Below, one piece after another: positions 37,083-45,876 of a DNA stretch of 64,000 nt; the first letter of the stretch is position 1; each line of letters starts with the position of its first letter. The position numbers and the translations under genes are program-made. The notes beneath the pieces were generated by a model, which was not told the origin of the DNA, did no database searches, and saw nothing but the letters and a program-made list of their open reading frames with translations. Origin of the DNA: Streptomyces sp. PT12 (lineage in GTDB: Bacteria; Actinomycetota; Actinomycetes; Streptomycetales; Streptomycetaceae); the NCBI RefSeq assembly GCF_003311645.1, contig NZ_QEST01000096.1:62001-126000 (forward strand). Reading direction: 5' to 3'.

Positions 37083-37847
37083 ATGAGCGGCATCCAGGAG
37101 ATCATCGGTCGGATCCGGCAGGAGCTGGACGGGGAGTTGAGGGAACGCGTCCTGAAGGAGCTGGCCGGGCAGCCCCGGGCCTGGCTCGTCGACCAGCTGC
37201 TCACCGAGACGCTCGGACCCGCCGCCCCCGCGCCCGCCCCGCGTCCCGGCCCCGGCACCGTCGAGCACCCGTGCCTCGACGTGGCCGCCCTCGCCGAACT
37301 GGTCGAGCGCTACCGGGCGTTGACCCGCGAGGGGATGGAGGCCGAGGGCCTGCTGATCGGGCCTCCGGCCAAGGGCGGCGAGCTGATCGGGCCCGAACGC
37401 CGGTCGGCGGCGGGCGCCGAACTGCTGCACGAGGCCAAGGACATGCTGCACGCGCTGCTGTTCGGCACGCCCGATGACGGGGTGTATCTCAACCGCGTGG
37501 GGCGGGAGTCGCTGACCATCACCGTCCCGCGCGCCAAGGCGCACAGCATCGCGTTTGCGCTGCGCGCGGCGACGGAGACCGACGCGGAGGGCACATGGCG
37601 CGCCCCCGCGAGCCCACCCCACGACGACCGCGCGCCCAACACCCTGCTCCAGGTCGAGTACGGCGAGGTCACCGAGGAGCTGGTGGGCAACGGGATCGCG
37701 GCGTGCCTGAAGGTGATCAACAACCTGGAGATCAACGAGCACGTGCTGTACGCGCGGATGGAGAGCGTCGAGCCACGAGGCCCTGTGCCCTGCGGGCCGC
37801 TCGGGGACTGCGGTCAAGGGGGCGAGGGCCAAGGGGGCGAGGGCTGA
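37083..37847 (+). CDS. hypothetical protein
   Basis: A 254-residue protein that I do not recognise. A helical N-terminus (IIGRIRQELDGELRERVLKE) and a Pro/Ala linker at about 45-58 precede a mixed domain (ELLHEAKDMLHALLFGTPDD; VYLNRVGRESLTITVPRAKA; LLQVEYGEVTEELVGNGIAA). No signal peptide, membrane helix or catalytic motif is evident. The last residues (GGEGQGGEG) and the stop codon come from a 15-base tandem repeat, so the C-terminus may vary between strains. ATG at 37083 lacks a strong ribosome site. Confidence 0.65.
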   Translation: MSGIQEIIGRIRQELDGELRERVLKELAGQPRAWLVDQLLTETLGPAAPAPAPRPGPGTVEHPCLDVAALAELVERYRALTREGMEAEGLLIGPPAKGGELIGPERRSAAGAELLHEAKDMLHALLFGTPDDGVYLNRVGRESLTITVPRAKAHSIAFALRAATETDAEGTWRAPASPPHDDRAPNTLLQVEYGEVTEELVGNGIAACLKVINNLEINEHVLYARMESVEPRGPVPCGPLGDCGQGGEGQGGEG

Positions 37848-37865
37848 GAGGGCGAGGGCTGAGGA
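37816..37865 (+). repeat. 15-base tandem repeat spanning a stop codon
   Basis: AAGGGGGCGAGGGCC (37816-37830), AAGGGGGCGAGGGCT (37831-37845) and GAGAGGGCGAGGGCT (37846-37860), then GAGGA. The second unit's end supplies the TGA of the upstream gene; the third lies beyond it. Confidence 0.85.
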
Positions 37866-38341
37866 AGCAGGTTGAGGGGAACGGCGGCTACGGTCTTGGC
37901 GTCCTCCCGTTCGCCGTCGGCCGGGTGTCGGGGGGTGGGGCGGTGCGGGTCAGGGCTTGGCACCTACGGGGGAGGGGCGTCGGGTGTGCGGCCGTCTCGG
38001 TCACCGGGCTATTCCGTTGTGGGCCGGGAGCGTTCGCCGAACGGGCGCGGCCGCGTCCCTCGTCGGCGGCCGACCTGCCGGTGGTCGGTTGCGGTGGCGC
38101 GCGCCCTTCGGGCCCGCCCTGGCCGCCGCCATCGTCGTTCACCGCGCGCACATCGAGCTCAGGGAGCATGCCGGTCCGGGACGGGCGCACGCGTCGTTCA
38201 GCGGGCCCGCTCGCGCTTATGCCCCGCTTACGCGGGGACGGGACCTCTTCCGACACGCGGCACGTTCTGTTCAACACACCCCGTGCCCTGTGTGATGAAC
38301 GCGCCACGTGGGACCGGTAGCCGCCGCTCGCAGGGCACGTC
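37866..38341. other. convergent intergenic stretch without a recognisable gene
   Basis: No frame here shows a family I recognise or a convincing start. The one notable item is GTCCCCGCGTAAGCGGGG (minus strand, about 38222-38239), a 6-base stem that looks like a lone type I-E CRISPR repeat, with no second copy nearby. Genes on both sides end into this stretch. Confidence 0.5.
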
Positions 38342-39463
38342 TCAGGACAGCAACCCCACCACCCACCGATGGAACTCCGTGATGTGATGCTCCGTGGGCA
38401 CCAGCACCCCGCCCCGCCCATACGCACGGGAGTGCATCCCGAGCTGGGTCCGCTCACACGCGGCGAAGTCCTGCTCGTTCACCCGGTGGAACAGCTCGAC
38501 CGACGACGACACATCGGCGCCCTCGTCGATCACCTCCGCCGCGTACAGCCAGTCGCACTCCACCCGCGTCCGGTCGGCCGCCAGCGGGAACATGCGGTGC
38601 AGGATGACATGATCGGGCACAAGGTTGATGAACACCTGCGGACGGACGGTCGCGGCGAAGTAGCGGCGGTCCTGGTCGTCGGCCAGGCCGGGCAGGCGGC
38701 CGAAGCCGGGGCCGCCATCCACGGTGAACCCCTCGGCCCCCGCGGCGAACTCCGCGCCGTGCCCCACCTGCGACTGCGCCGCGTAGCCCCCGGCGAACTC
38801 GGGTAGCACCGCGACCAGTTCGGGATGGATCGTGGCGCAGTGGTAGCACTCCATGAAGTTCTCGACGATCAGCTTCCAGTTGGCCCGGACGTCATAGCCG
38901 ATGCGTCTGCCGAGCACCAGGTCCTCCGGCCGGTAGCGCCCGACCGCGTCCGCGTCGCCCAGGCGCGCCGCGACCGAGCCGATGACGGTCTCGTCGAACG
39001 ACGGCGGGTCCTCCGCCAGGCACACCCAGGCGTAGCCCATCCACTCCCGCAGCGCCACGTCGACGAGACCGTAGGCGGAACGGTCGAGTCCCGGCAGGTC
39101 ACGGAGGTTCGGCGCGGCGACCAGGCGGCCGTCGAGCGCATAGGTCCAGGCGTGGTACGGGCAGCGGAGGTTGCGCCGCACCTGTCCCGACTCCTCCGTG
39201 CACAACCGCGCGCCCCGGTGGCGACACACGTTGAGGAACGCGCGCAGCGCGCCGTCGCGCGCGCGGGCGATCAGGATGCTCTCGCGCCCCACGGTGACCG
39301 TGCGGAATGAGCCGGGCGTCAGCAGGTCCCCCGCGCGCACCGCGCAGAACCAGCGGGTCTCGAAGATCAACTCCTGCTCGCGGCGGAACGATTCGGGGTC
39401 GGTGTAGGCGCGGCCCGGCAGGGTGGGCAGCAGTCCGGTGGGGGTGAGCGGCGACGTGGTCAT
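38342..39463 (-). CDS. Rieske non-heme iron oxygenase, glycine betaine/stachydrine demethylase-like
   Basis: A 373-residue alpha-subunit-type protein. The Rieske cluster ligands are Cys80/His82 in NVCRHRGARL and Cys101/His104 in RCPYHAWTYAL. The mononuclear iron His residues lie in MECYHCATIHPEL. It resembles GbcA-type oxygenases that remove a methyl group from glycine betaine or proline betaine. Its reductase partner (GbcB) is not in the window. It lies 2 bases downstream of the sarcosine oxidase gene in the same operon, which fits betaine to dimethylglycine as the first step. Confidence 0.85.
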   Translation of the reverse strand: MTTSPLTPTGLLPTLPGRAYTDPESFRREQELIFETRWFCAVRAGDLLTPGSFRTVTVGRESILIARARDGALRAFLNVCRHRGARLCTEESGQVRRNLRCPYHAWTYALDGRLVAAPNLRDLPGLDRSAYGLVDVALREWMGYAWVCLAEDPPSFDETVIGSVAARLGDADAVGRYRPEDLVLGRRIGYDVRANWKLIVENFMECYHCATIHPELVAVLPEFAGGYAAQSQVGHGAEFAAGAEGFTVDGGPGFGRLPGLADDQDRRYFAATVRPQVFINLVPDHVILHRMFPLAADRTRVECDWLYAAEVIDEGADVSSSVELFHRVNEQDFAACERTQLGMHSRAYGRGGVLVPTEHHITEFHRWVVGLLS

Positions 39464-39465
39464 GA

Positions 39466-40617
39466 CTACCGGCCTCCCAGCCGGTCCGGCCTGAACAGCG
39501 CGATGGGGTGCGCCGTCGCGCCGGTGAGGGCCAGATCGGCAAGGATCTCGCCGACGACGGGGACAAACTTGAAGCCGTGCCCCGAGAAGCCGCAGGCCAC
39601 CGTGACGGCCTCGTGCGCGGGGTGCGGGGCGATCACGAAGTGCTCGTCGGGCGTCGTGGTGTACATGCAGGTGACAGCCCGCAGAAACGTTCCTGGGAGG
39701 GACGGCAGCCGCGCCCCGGCCGCGGCGGCCATCTCGGCGACCTCGCGCGGGTGCACGGTGCGGTCGATGGTGTCGGGGGTGCACACGCTGCCCTTGCGGA
39801 AGAACGCCACCTTCGCGCCGCCGCCTGGGCCGTCGATCGCGGGGAAGCCGTAGACCTGCTCGCCCGCCGCGTCCTCCCAGATGTAGACGGGATGTCGCTC
39901 GGGGGCGTAGGGGCCGACGCCGCCGTCGGGCTCGAACCAGTACATGATCTGCCGCTCGATGGTGAACGGGACGCCGAGATCGGCCAGTTGCTCGGGCGCC
40001 CAGGCACCCGGGGTCACCACGAGGTGGCCCGCGGTGTAGGTGCCGCGGGCGGTGGTGACGCTGACCCCGCGCCCCGGGGAGAGCGCTCTCCAGGAGGTGA
40101 CCGGCTCGTCGAACCGCAGCTCCGCGCCCGCCGCCGTGGCCAGCTTGAGCTGGGCGCCCACCGTCACCTCGGGGCGCAGCAGCCCGGCCCTCGCCTCGTG
40201 GAGCGCCACCTCGTCGTCGCCGGGCGCGAACGTGGGGAAGCGGGCGCGGATCTCCTTGGCGTCCAGCATCTCGTGCGGGAGGTCATGGGCGAGGGCCGAG
40301 GCGAGGCTGCCCGAGACGGTGCGGCTCTCGGGGTGGCCGATCATCAGCCCGCCGCACAGCACCGCCACGTCGTCGCCCGCCGCGCGCTCGAGGCGCGCGT
40401 ACAACTCGTAGCTGCGCAGCAGCAGCGGAACGTAGGCGGCGCCCTCGAAGTAGGACTGCCGCGTGATGCGCGAACCTCCGTGGCTCGACCCGCGGTCGTG
40501 GACCGGGCCAAACCGTTCGAGGCCGAGGACGCGCGCGCCGCGCGCGGCCAGGTGGTCGGCGGCGGCGCTGCCCATGCCGCCGAGGCCGAGCACGATGACG
40601 TCGTAAGCCTTGGCCAT
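39466..40617 (-). CDS. monomeric sarcosine oxidase/N-methyl amino acid oxidase
   Basis: A 383-residue FAD enzyme. The dinucleotide motif is [18 protein letters not shown], with [20 protein letters not shown] typical of SoxA/SolA. The Cys in [11 protein letters not shown] is the expected covalent flavin attachment site. It oxidises sarcosine to glycine, formaldehyde and peroxide. It is placed between the Rieske oxygenase and the dimethylglycine oxidase genes, as the last step of betaine demethylation. A full window-wide palindrome (40076-40091) lies in its coding sequence, read as Arg-Ala-Leu-Ser. Confidence 0.88.
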   Translation of the reverse strand: MAKAYDVIVLGLGGMGSAAADHLAARGARVLGLERFGPVHDRGSSHGGSRITRQSYFEGAAYVPLLLRSYELYARLERAAGDDVAVLCGGLMIGHPESRTVSGSLASALAHDLPHEMLDAKEIRARFPTFAPGDDEVALHEARAGLLRPEVTVGAQLKLATAAGAELRFDEPVTSWRALSPGRGVSVTTARGTYTAGHLVVTPGAWAPEQLADLGVPFTIERQIMYWFEPDGGVGPYAPERHPVYIWEDAAGEQVYGFPAIDGPGGGAKVAFFRKGSVCTPDTIDRTVHPREVAEMAAAAGARLPSLPGTFLRAVTCMYTTTPDEHFVIAPHPAHEAVTVACGFSGHGFKFVPVVGEILADLALTGATAHPIALFRPDRLGGR

Positions 40618-40644
40618 GACTCTTCTCCTCGTGGGACTCCCCGC

Positions 40645-43122
40645 CTAGCGGCGGATGCGTGCCATCTCAGGGTCCAACAGCGGCTCGGCGCGGACGGTGG
40701 CGGGCACCTTCTCGCCGAAGTACGCGATGTGCACGCCCGTGCCGGGGACCGCGAGATCGGCGGGGAGCCAGGCGTAGGCGATGGCGCGGCCGACCGTGTA
40801 GCCGTAGCCCGCGCTCGTGACGTATCCGACGGGTGACGTGGCCGCGCGCCCGGGGCCGCCCGCGTACACCGGCTCGTTGCCGAGCACGATGGCGGCGGGG
40901 TCGTCCAGCGTGAGGCACGCGAGCCGTCGTTCGACCGCCGCCCCGGATCGCTGGGAGAGCGCTCTCCATCGGGGTCGGGAGAGCGCTCTCGGGTGGGAGA
41001 GCGCTCTCCCTCCGATGAACCCCTCGCCCGTCCCCTCCTCGCGCCGCACCGCGAAGGCAAGCCCCGCCTCGTACGGGTCGTGCTCGGTCGTCATGTCCGT
41101 GCCCCAGGCGCGATAGCCCTTCTCAAGGCGCAGGCTGTCGAACGCGCCGCGCCCCGCCGCGATCACGCCGTGCCGCCGCCCCGCCTCCCACAGCGTGTCC
41201 CACAGGCGCGGGCCGAGGTCGGCGGTGGTGTACAGCTCCCAGCCCGACTCGCCGACATAGCTCACCCGCAGCGCGGTGACCGGGACATGGCCGATGTGGA
41301 CGCGCCGCGCGGTGAAGTAGCGGAACGCCGCGTACGACACGTCGATGTCCGCCAGCGGCTGGACCAGGGCGAAGGACTCGGGCCCCCACACGCCGACGCA
41401 GCAGGTGCCCGCCGTGATGTCGGTGACGGCGACCGAGCCGTCCTCGGGCAGATGGCGGCGCAGCCAGTGGAGGTCGAGCGGGCCGTTGCAGCCGATCTGC
41501 CAGTGGTCGTCGCCCAGGCGCGCGACGGTGATGTCGGAGCGGATGCCCCCGGCGTGGTCGAGCAGCAGGGCGTAGACCACCGCGCCCACCCCGCGGTCCA
41601 CGCGCCCGGTGGTCAGCCGCCGCAGGAACGCGAGCGCCCCGGGGCCGCGCACATCGAGGCGGGTGAGCGGCGTCATGTCGAACAGCGCGACGCGCTCCCG
41701 CGTGGCCAGCGCCTCCGCGGCGACGATCGGCGACCAGTGGCGCGCGGCCCAGGGGTCGCGCGCCGGGGCGGCGCCGGGCGCGAGCGCGTCGGCGAGCGGG
41801 GCGTTGGCCTCGAACCAGTGCGGGCGCTCCCAGCCGCCCGACTCCAGGTGGTACGCGCCGAGTTCGAGGTGCCGGGGGTGGAACGGGCTGGTGCGCAGCG
41901 GCCGGGGCCGCTCCATCGGCTGGAGCGGGTGGATGACGTCGTAGACCTCGACGAAGTTCTGGGCGCCGCGCTCGGCGATGTAGCGCGGGGAGAGCTGGAC
42001 GTCGTGGAAGCGGTTCACGTCGCACGCGTGGACGTCGATGGAGGGCCGCCCTTCGGCCAGCCACTCGGCGACGGCGCGGGCGACACCGGCCGAGTGCGTC
42101 AGCCACACCGCCTCGGCGAGCCACAGCCCCGGAACGTCGGCGACCTCGCCGATCAGGGGCATGCCGTCGGGGGTGAACGAGAAGACCCCGTCGAAGCCGT
42201 GCTCGACCGACGAGTCGGCCAACGCCGGTACCAGCAGGGCCGCGTCGCGCCATGAGGGCACGAACTCCTCAGTGCTGAAGGGGAGTTCGGAGGCGGTGAG
42301 GTCGAACGGGTCGACGGGCATGGGCCGGTGGGCATAGCTGCCGATGCCGAGGCGGTCGCCGTGCTGCCGCACATACAGGTCGCGGTCCTGGTGGCGCAGG
42401 ATCGGCAGGCGGGCTCCAGAGGCGAGCCAGGGCAGCGGCGCGGTCCTGGCGTACTGGTGGGCGAGTGGCTGGAGCGGCACGGTGACCCCGGCCATCGCGC
42501 CGATGACCGGGCCCCAAGAGCCCGCGGCCGAAACGACGACATCGGCGGGGAACGAGCCGCGGTCGGTGACCACGCCGGTGACGCCGCCGGGGCCGCGTTC
42601 CACGGCGGTGACGGTGTGGTGGCCATGGAACGCCGCGCCTCGGCGGAGAGCGCTCTCCGCCTGTTTCCGGCAGGCCAGGGCCGCGTCGGCGAGCCCGTCG
42701 TCAGGAGTGTGGAGGCCGCCGAGCAGGAGAGCGCTATCCAACGGCGGCCACAGCTCCGCGCACCGCCGCGCGGTGACGGTCTCGGCCGCGATGCCCCATG
42801 AGGCGGCGAGCCCGGCCCTGCGGCGCAGGTCGGCCGCGCGCTCCTCGGTGGTGGCGATCTCGAGGCCGCCGACGGGCGCGAAACAGCCCAGGGAGCGGTA
42901 CTTCTCGATCGTGTAGCGGGCGAACATCGACAAAACGCGGGAGGGGCTGGTCGCGAAGACCAGGCCGGGCGCGTGGTAGCTGGATCCTGGCCCGGCGAAC
43001 AGCGGCCCCCGGTCGAGCACGGTGACGTCCCGCACCCCGCGGGCGGTCAACTCGTCGGCCAGCGCGCAGCCGACGATGCCTGCCCCGATGACGACGACCC
43101 GTGGTCCCGCCTCCGCCGCCAT
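40645..43122 (-). CDS. dimethylglycine oxidase-like FAD/GcvT protein
   Basis: An 825-residue two-part enzyme. The N-terminal FAD oxidase half has VVVIGAGIVGCALADEL and SSYHAPGLVF, whose His is the likely covalent flavin site. The C-terminal folate half is GcvT-like (GPGALAFLRRLTTGRV through the C-terminal beta barrel). It would demethylate dimethylglycine to sarcosine, passing the C1 unit to tetrahydrofolate. Between FIGGRAL and RSGAAVERRLACL there is an extra Ser/Arg/Leu-rich stretch encoded by three tandem palindromes (40953-41010). Another full and one near palindrome lie at 42643 and 42726. GcvT core residues look intact. Confidence 0.85.
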   Translation of the reverse strand: MAAEAGPRVVVIGAGIVGCALADELTARGVRDVTVLDRGPLFAGPGSSYHAPGLVFATSPSRVLSMFARYTIEKYRSLGCFAPVGGLEIATTEERAADLRRRAGLAASWGIAAETVTARRCAELWPPLDSALLLGGLHTPDDGLADAALACRKQAESALRRGAAFHGHHTVTAVERGPGGVTGVVTDRGSFPADVVVSAAGSWGPVIGAMAGVTVPLQPLAHQYARTAPLPWLASGARLPILRHQDRDLYVRQHGDRLGIGSYAHRPMPVDPFDLTASELPFSTEEFVPSWRDAALLVPALADSSVEHGFDGVFSFTPDGMPLIGEVADVPGLWLAEAVWLTHSAGVARAVAEWLAEGRPSIDVHACDVNRFHDVQLSPRYIAERGAQNFVEVYDVIHPLQPMERPRPLRTSPFHPRHLELGAYHLESGGWERPHWFEANAPLADALAPGAAPARDPWAARHWSPIVAAEALATRERVALFDMTPLTRLDVRGPGALAFLRRLTTGRVDRGVGAVVYALLLDHAGGIRSDITVARLGDDHWQIGCNGPLDLHWLRRHLPEDGSVAVTDITAGTCCVGVWGPESFALVQPLADIDVSYAAFRYFTARRVHIGHVPVTALRVSYVGESGWELYTTADLGPRLWDTLWEAGRRHGVIAAGRGAFDSLRLEKGYRAWGTDMTTEHDPYEAGLAFAVRREEGTGEGFIGGRALSHPRALSRPRWRALSQRSGAAVERRLACLTLDDPAAIVLGNEPVYAGGPGRAATSPVGYVTSAGYGYTVGRAIAYAWLPADLAVPGTGVHIAYFGEKVPATVRAEPLLDPEMARIRR
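40953..41010. repeat. three adjacent GGGAGAGCGCTCTCCC-type palindromes in a coding region
   Basis: Copies at 40953-40968, 40977-40992 and 40995-41010. The third is a perfect 16-base palindrome, and the others keep the 12-base core GAGAGCGCTCTC. On the minus strand they read in frame as Arg-Ala-Leu-Ser units inside the dimethylglycine oxidase gene. Confidence 0.9.
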
Positions 43123-43139
43123 GCCCCGCTCCTCTCACC

Positions 43140-43208
43140 GTGCGTTGCGCATGGCGCTGTGCGTTGCGCCTTGCGGAACAGGGTGGGATCGGGCGGGGTC
43201 ACTGTCAA
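43140..43208 (-). promoter_or_regulatory. promoter and repeated operator of the betaine-demethylation operon
   Basis: On the minus strand TTGACA (43208-43203) is followed 17 bases on by CACCCT. Downstream of the expected start, the plus strand shows GTGCGTTGCGC twice (43140-43150 and 43159-43169) and TTGCGGAACA. Direct repeats between start site and coding region suit an IclR-type repressor, and the iclR gene is immediately upstream. Confidence 0.5.
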
Positions 43209-43280
43209 GGGAGGAACGTTGACCCACGGTAAAACCCTGGAAACGGCCGGAAGTCACCGCCCGGGAGTCGCGCCCGGGAG

Positions 43281-44066
43281 TCAGCCGCCGAAGCCCATGC
43301 GCCGGGACAGCTCGCCGCCCGCGGCGATGCAGCTCTCGGCCAGCTCGGACAGCCGTTCCTCGCCCATCCGGTACACCGGTCCCGAGACGCCGATCGCCCC
43401 GATCACCGTTCCGTCGTAGCGGCGCACCGGGGCCGCGACCGCGCTCAGCCCCTCCTCCAGCTCCTCGCGGGTGACGGCGAATCCGGCGGCGACGACCTGG
43501 GCGATCTCGGCGCGGAGCGCGGTCGGCGCGGTCACGGTGCGGCGGGTGAAACGCTCCCGCTCGCCGGTCATGAGGCGGTCCCTGACGTTCGCGGGCAGCG
43601 CGGCGAGCAGCACCTTTCCGCTGGCGGTGGCGTGCAACGGGGTGCGGCGGCCGAGCCAGTTGTAGGCCGAGACCTCGGCCCTGCCGCGCGCCTGCATGAT
43701 GTTGACCGCGGCGTCGCCGTCGAGCACGGCGACGTTGGCGGTCTCACCCGTCTCCTCGGCCAGCCGACGGCACACGGGAGCGCTCTCCTGGGAGATGTCG
43801 AGGCGCATGGCAGCGGCCCCCGCGAGGCGCAGGATCCCCACGCCGAGGAAGTACTTGCCGCGCTCCTTCTCCTGGTCCACGAGGCCGCGGCTCTCCAGGA
43901 CCCCGATCAGCCGGGACGCCGTCGACTTGTGCACTCCCAGCTCGTCGGCGATCTCGGTCACTCCGGACGCGCCGCTGCGGGCGAGCACCTCGAGCAGGGC
44001 CATCGCCCGCTCCACCGACTGCACGGATCCGGCCGACCCGCGCCGGTCGTCCGCTCCGTCTGCCAT
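43281..44066 (-). CDS. IclR family transcriptional regulator
   Basis: A 261-residue protein. The winged helix includes TEIADELGVHKSTASRLIGVL. The effector domain shows LHATASGKVLLAALP and GLSAVAAPVRRYDGTVIGAIGVSGP. It is transcribed in the same direction as, and 158 bases ahead of, the dimethylglycine oxidase / sarcosine oxidase / Rieske genes, so it is the likely controller of betaine use. The effector may be a methylated glycine. It looks intact. Confidence 0.9.
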   Translation of the reverse strand: MADGADDRRGSAGSVQSVERAMALLEVLARSGASGVTEIADELGVHKSTASRLIGVLESRGLVDQEKERGKYFLGVGILRLAGAAAMRLDISQESAPVCRRLAEETGETANVAVLDGDAAVNIMQARGRAEVSAYNWLGRRTPLHATASGKVLLAALPANVRDRLMTGERERFTRRTVTAPTALRAEIAQVVAAGFAVTREELEEGLSAVAAPVRRYDGTVIGAIGVSGPVYRMGEERLSELAESCIAAGGELSRRMGFGG

Positions 44067-44144
44067 CGTCCGCTCCCCCCGCCCCTGCGGCCTTCCGTGG
44101 ACGCCATCGTATGCGGCGCCCGGCGCCGGACCCCGGGCGCGCGT

Positions 44145-45190
44145 TCAGTCACGCGCCGGGGCGCGCGTTCGGTCGCTGGCCAGGGCGCGCGTTCGGCCGC
44201 GCGGTGCGTCGCAGGCCGCGCGGTGCCCGTCCATGGCGCGCCGCTCAGGGCGCAGCGCCGTCAACGTGGTGGTGAGGAAGTAGGCCGCGCCGCCGATCAG
44301 GAGGGCGGGGGCGACGCCAGCGGCCGCCACCGCGGCGCCCGCGACCAGGCCGCCGAACGGCATGCCCGCCCAGGAGAGCGCCCCGGTCAGCCCGGCGACG
44401 CGGCCGACGAGCGGGCGGGGGATCCGTTCATAGGTGACCGCGCCCGGGATGGGGTTGAGGAAGCCCGCGCCCAGGCCGCCGATCGCGAACACCGCCACCG
44501 CGACGCCCAGCGGCACGCCGCCCGAGGCGCCGAGCGCGAGCACCAGGAAGCGCGGCACGGTCACCAGGAAGCCCGCGAAGAAGACGGGGCGGCGCCTCAG
44601 CCGGTGCCCGATCGCCGCTGCCGTCAGGCTGCCCACCACCGCGGTGATGCCGCCCGCGCTCGCCAACAGGCCGATCGCCGCTGGGCCGTTGCCCGACTCC
44701 CGCGCCCACACGGGCAGCAGCACGGTGCTGGGGGCGGCGTCGATGAGGTTGGTGATGCCGATCATCACGACCACCGCCAACAGCAGCCGGTCGCGCCGGA
44801 GAAACGCCAGCCCCTCCCCGAACCGGGCCCAGTAGCCCTGGGCCTTGCTCCTCGCGCCCGGCCCCGCGCCCCATCCCCGCGGGCAGCGTCACGGCGATGA
44901 CGAGTGAACCCAGCGCGAACGACGCGGCGTTGACCGTCAGCCCCGCCAAAGGCCCGAGCCACGCGACGAGTCCACCGCCCGCGGCGGGGCGATCGTGGCG
45001 GCGAGGCGTTCGACGACGCCCGAGAGGCCGGTGGCGCGTTCGAGCGGGACGCCGCACCGTTCCGCCGCCTCGGGGACCATCACCGCCTTGGCCAGGTCGC
45101 CAGGGCCGCGCGTCGCGCCCACCCCCGCGACAAGGACGGCGAGCAGCCAGAACGGCAACGCCCCCGCCATGTGCAGCAGCGGGGCGGGGG
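44145..45190 (-). pseudogene. MFS transporter remnant with frameshifts and missing N-terminus
   Basis: Three frames in order give LPFWLLAVLVAGVGATRGPG (to about 44975), GGLVAWLGPLAGLTVNAASF (44985-44840), and LLLAVVVMIGITNLIDAAPS through LTALRPERRAMDGHRA (44820-44145). These are middle and C-terminal parts of one MFS permease; the first two or three helices are absent. Upstream it fuses to an ArsR-type regulator gene. The C-terminal tail is built from about 24-base repeats (GGGCGCGCGTTC at 44135, 44158 and 44183). Confidence 0.75.
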
Positions 45191-45744
45191 TCGCGCCGGT
45201 ACGCGCCGACGACCGCGCGCAGCTCGTCGGTGAGCCGCCGCGCCTCCTCGGGGGTGAGCCGCAGGAACATGTCGCCGATGCTGAAGACGTCGCGCCACTG
45301 CGGGGGCATGGTCTCCAGCTCGTCGAGCGCCTGCTGCACGCGCAGCGCGCAGGACGTGGCGACCGACCGCAGATAGGTGAGGGCGGCCTCGGGCTCCTCG
45401 GCGGCCAGCCGTCGGCTGTCGAACCGGGTCATCCGGTGCACCGAACGCCACCAGCGGTCACGGGCGTTGCCCCGCGCGGTGTCCTCCTCGACAAGGCCCG
45501 CCGCGTCGAGCTGGCGCAGATGGTAGCTGGTCGCGCCCGAGGTCAGGCCCATGCGGGTGGCCAGCTGCGTCGCGGTGGCGGGGCCGAGCCTGCGGAGCAG
45601 GCCGAGGAGTTGAACGCGGACCGGGTGCGCGAGCGCGCGCAGCCCACGCGCGTCGAGGACGACGACATCGGCGCCGCGCAGCGGGTCGGACGCGCGCGGC
45701 TCTTCGGACTCTCGGTGATCCGAGGGCTCTCCGGGCTCTGTCAC
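45190..45744 (-). pseudogene. ArsR/HTH_20 regulator, 3' end lost into the MFS remnant
   Basis: LRALAHPVRVQLLGLLRRLG and TQLATRMGLTSGATSYHLRQ form the winged helix-turn-helix, followed by a helical domain ending DELRAVVGAYRRD. The frame then continues without a stop through the MFS remnant in a wrong frame to 44428, so the natural end is gone. GTG at 45744 is the probable start. A one-component regulator and its exporter were probably adjacent, and a deletion removed the end of one and the start of the other. The helix-turn-helix part could still be made. Confidence 0.7.
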
Positions 45745-45841
45745 ACCGCGCAGGCCAGATTGCCAGGAAGTCTTTGCAAAGGGACTCTGCAAAGAGCTGT
45801 GCAAGAATGCCAGGGAATAGGCGCCGGGCCGAGCCGTTATA

Positions 45842-45870
45842 CTCCCCGTGACGTCTGACGGGGAGGAGGG
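45842..45870 (+). promoter_or_regulatory. hairpin covering the ribosome site of the antiporter regulator gene
   Basis: CTCCCCGT (45842-45849) and ACGGGGAG (45858-45865) pair perfectly over an 8-base loop. The right arm contains part of the Shine-Dalgarno run GGGAGGAGGG (45861-45870) for the ATG at 45877. Folding would hide the ribosome site. Confidence 0.6.
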
Positions 45871-45876
45871 TCGGTC

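Noticed and set aside
43774-43787. GGGAGCGCTCTCC in iclR as a palindrome copy
   Set aside because: Two bases short in the left arm; it keeps only the GAGCGCTC core, which is expected at low frequency.
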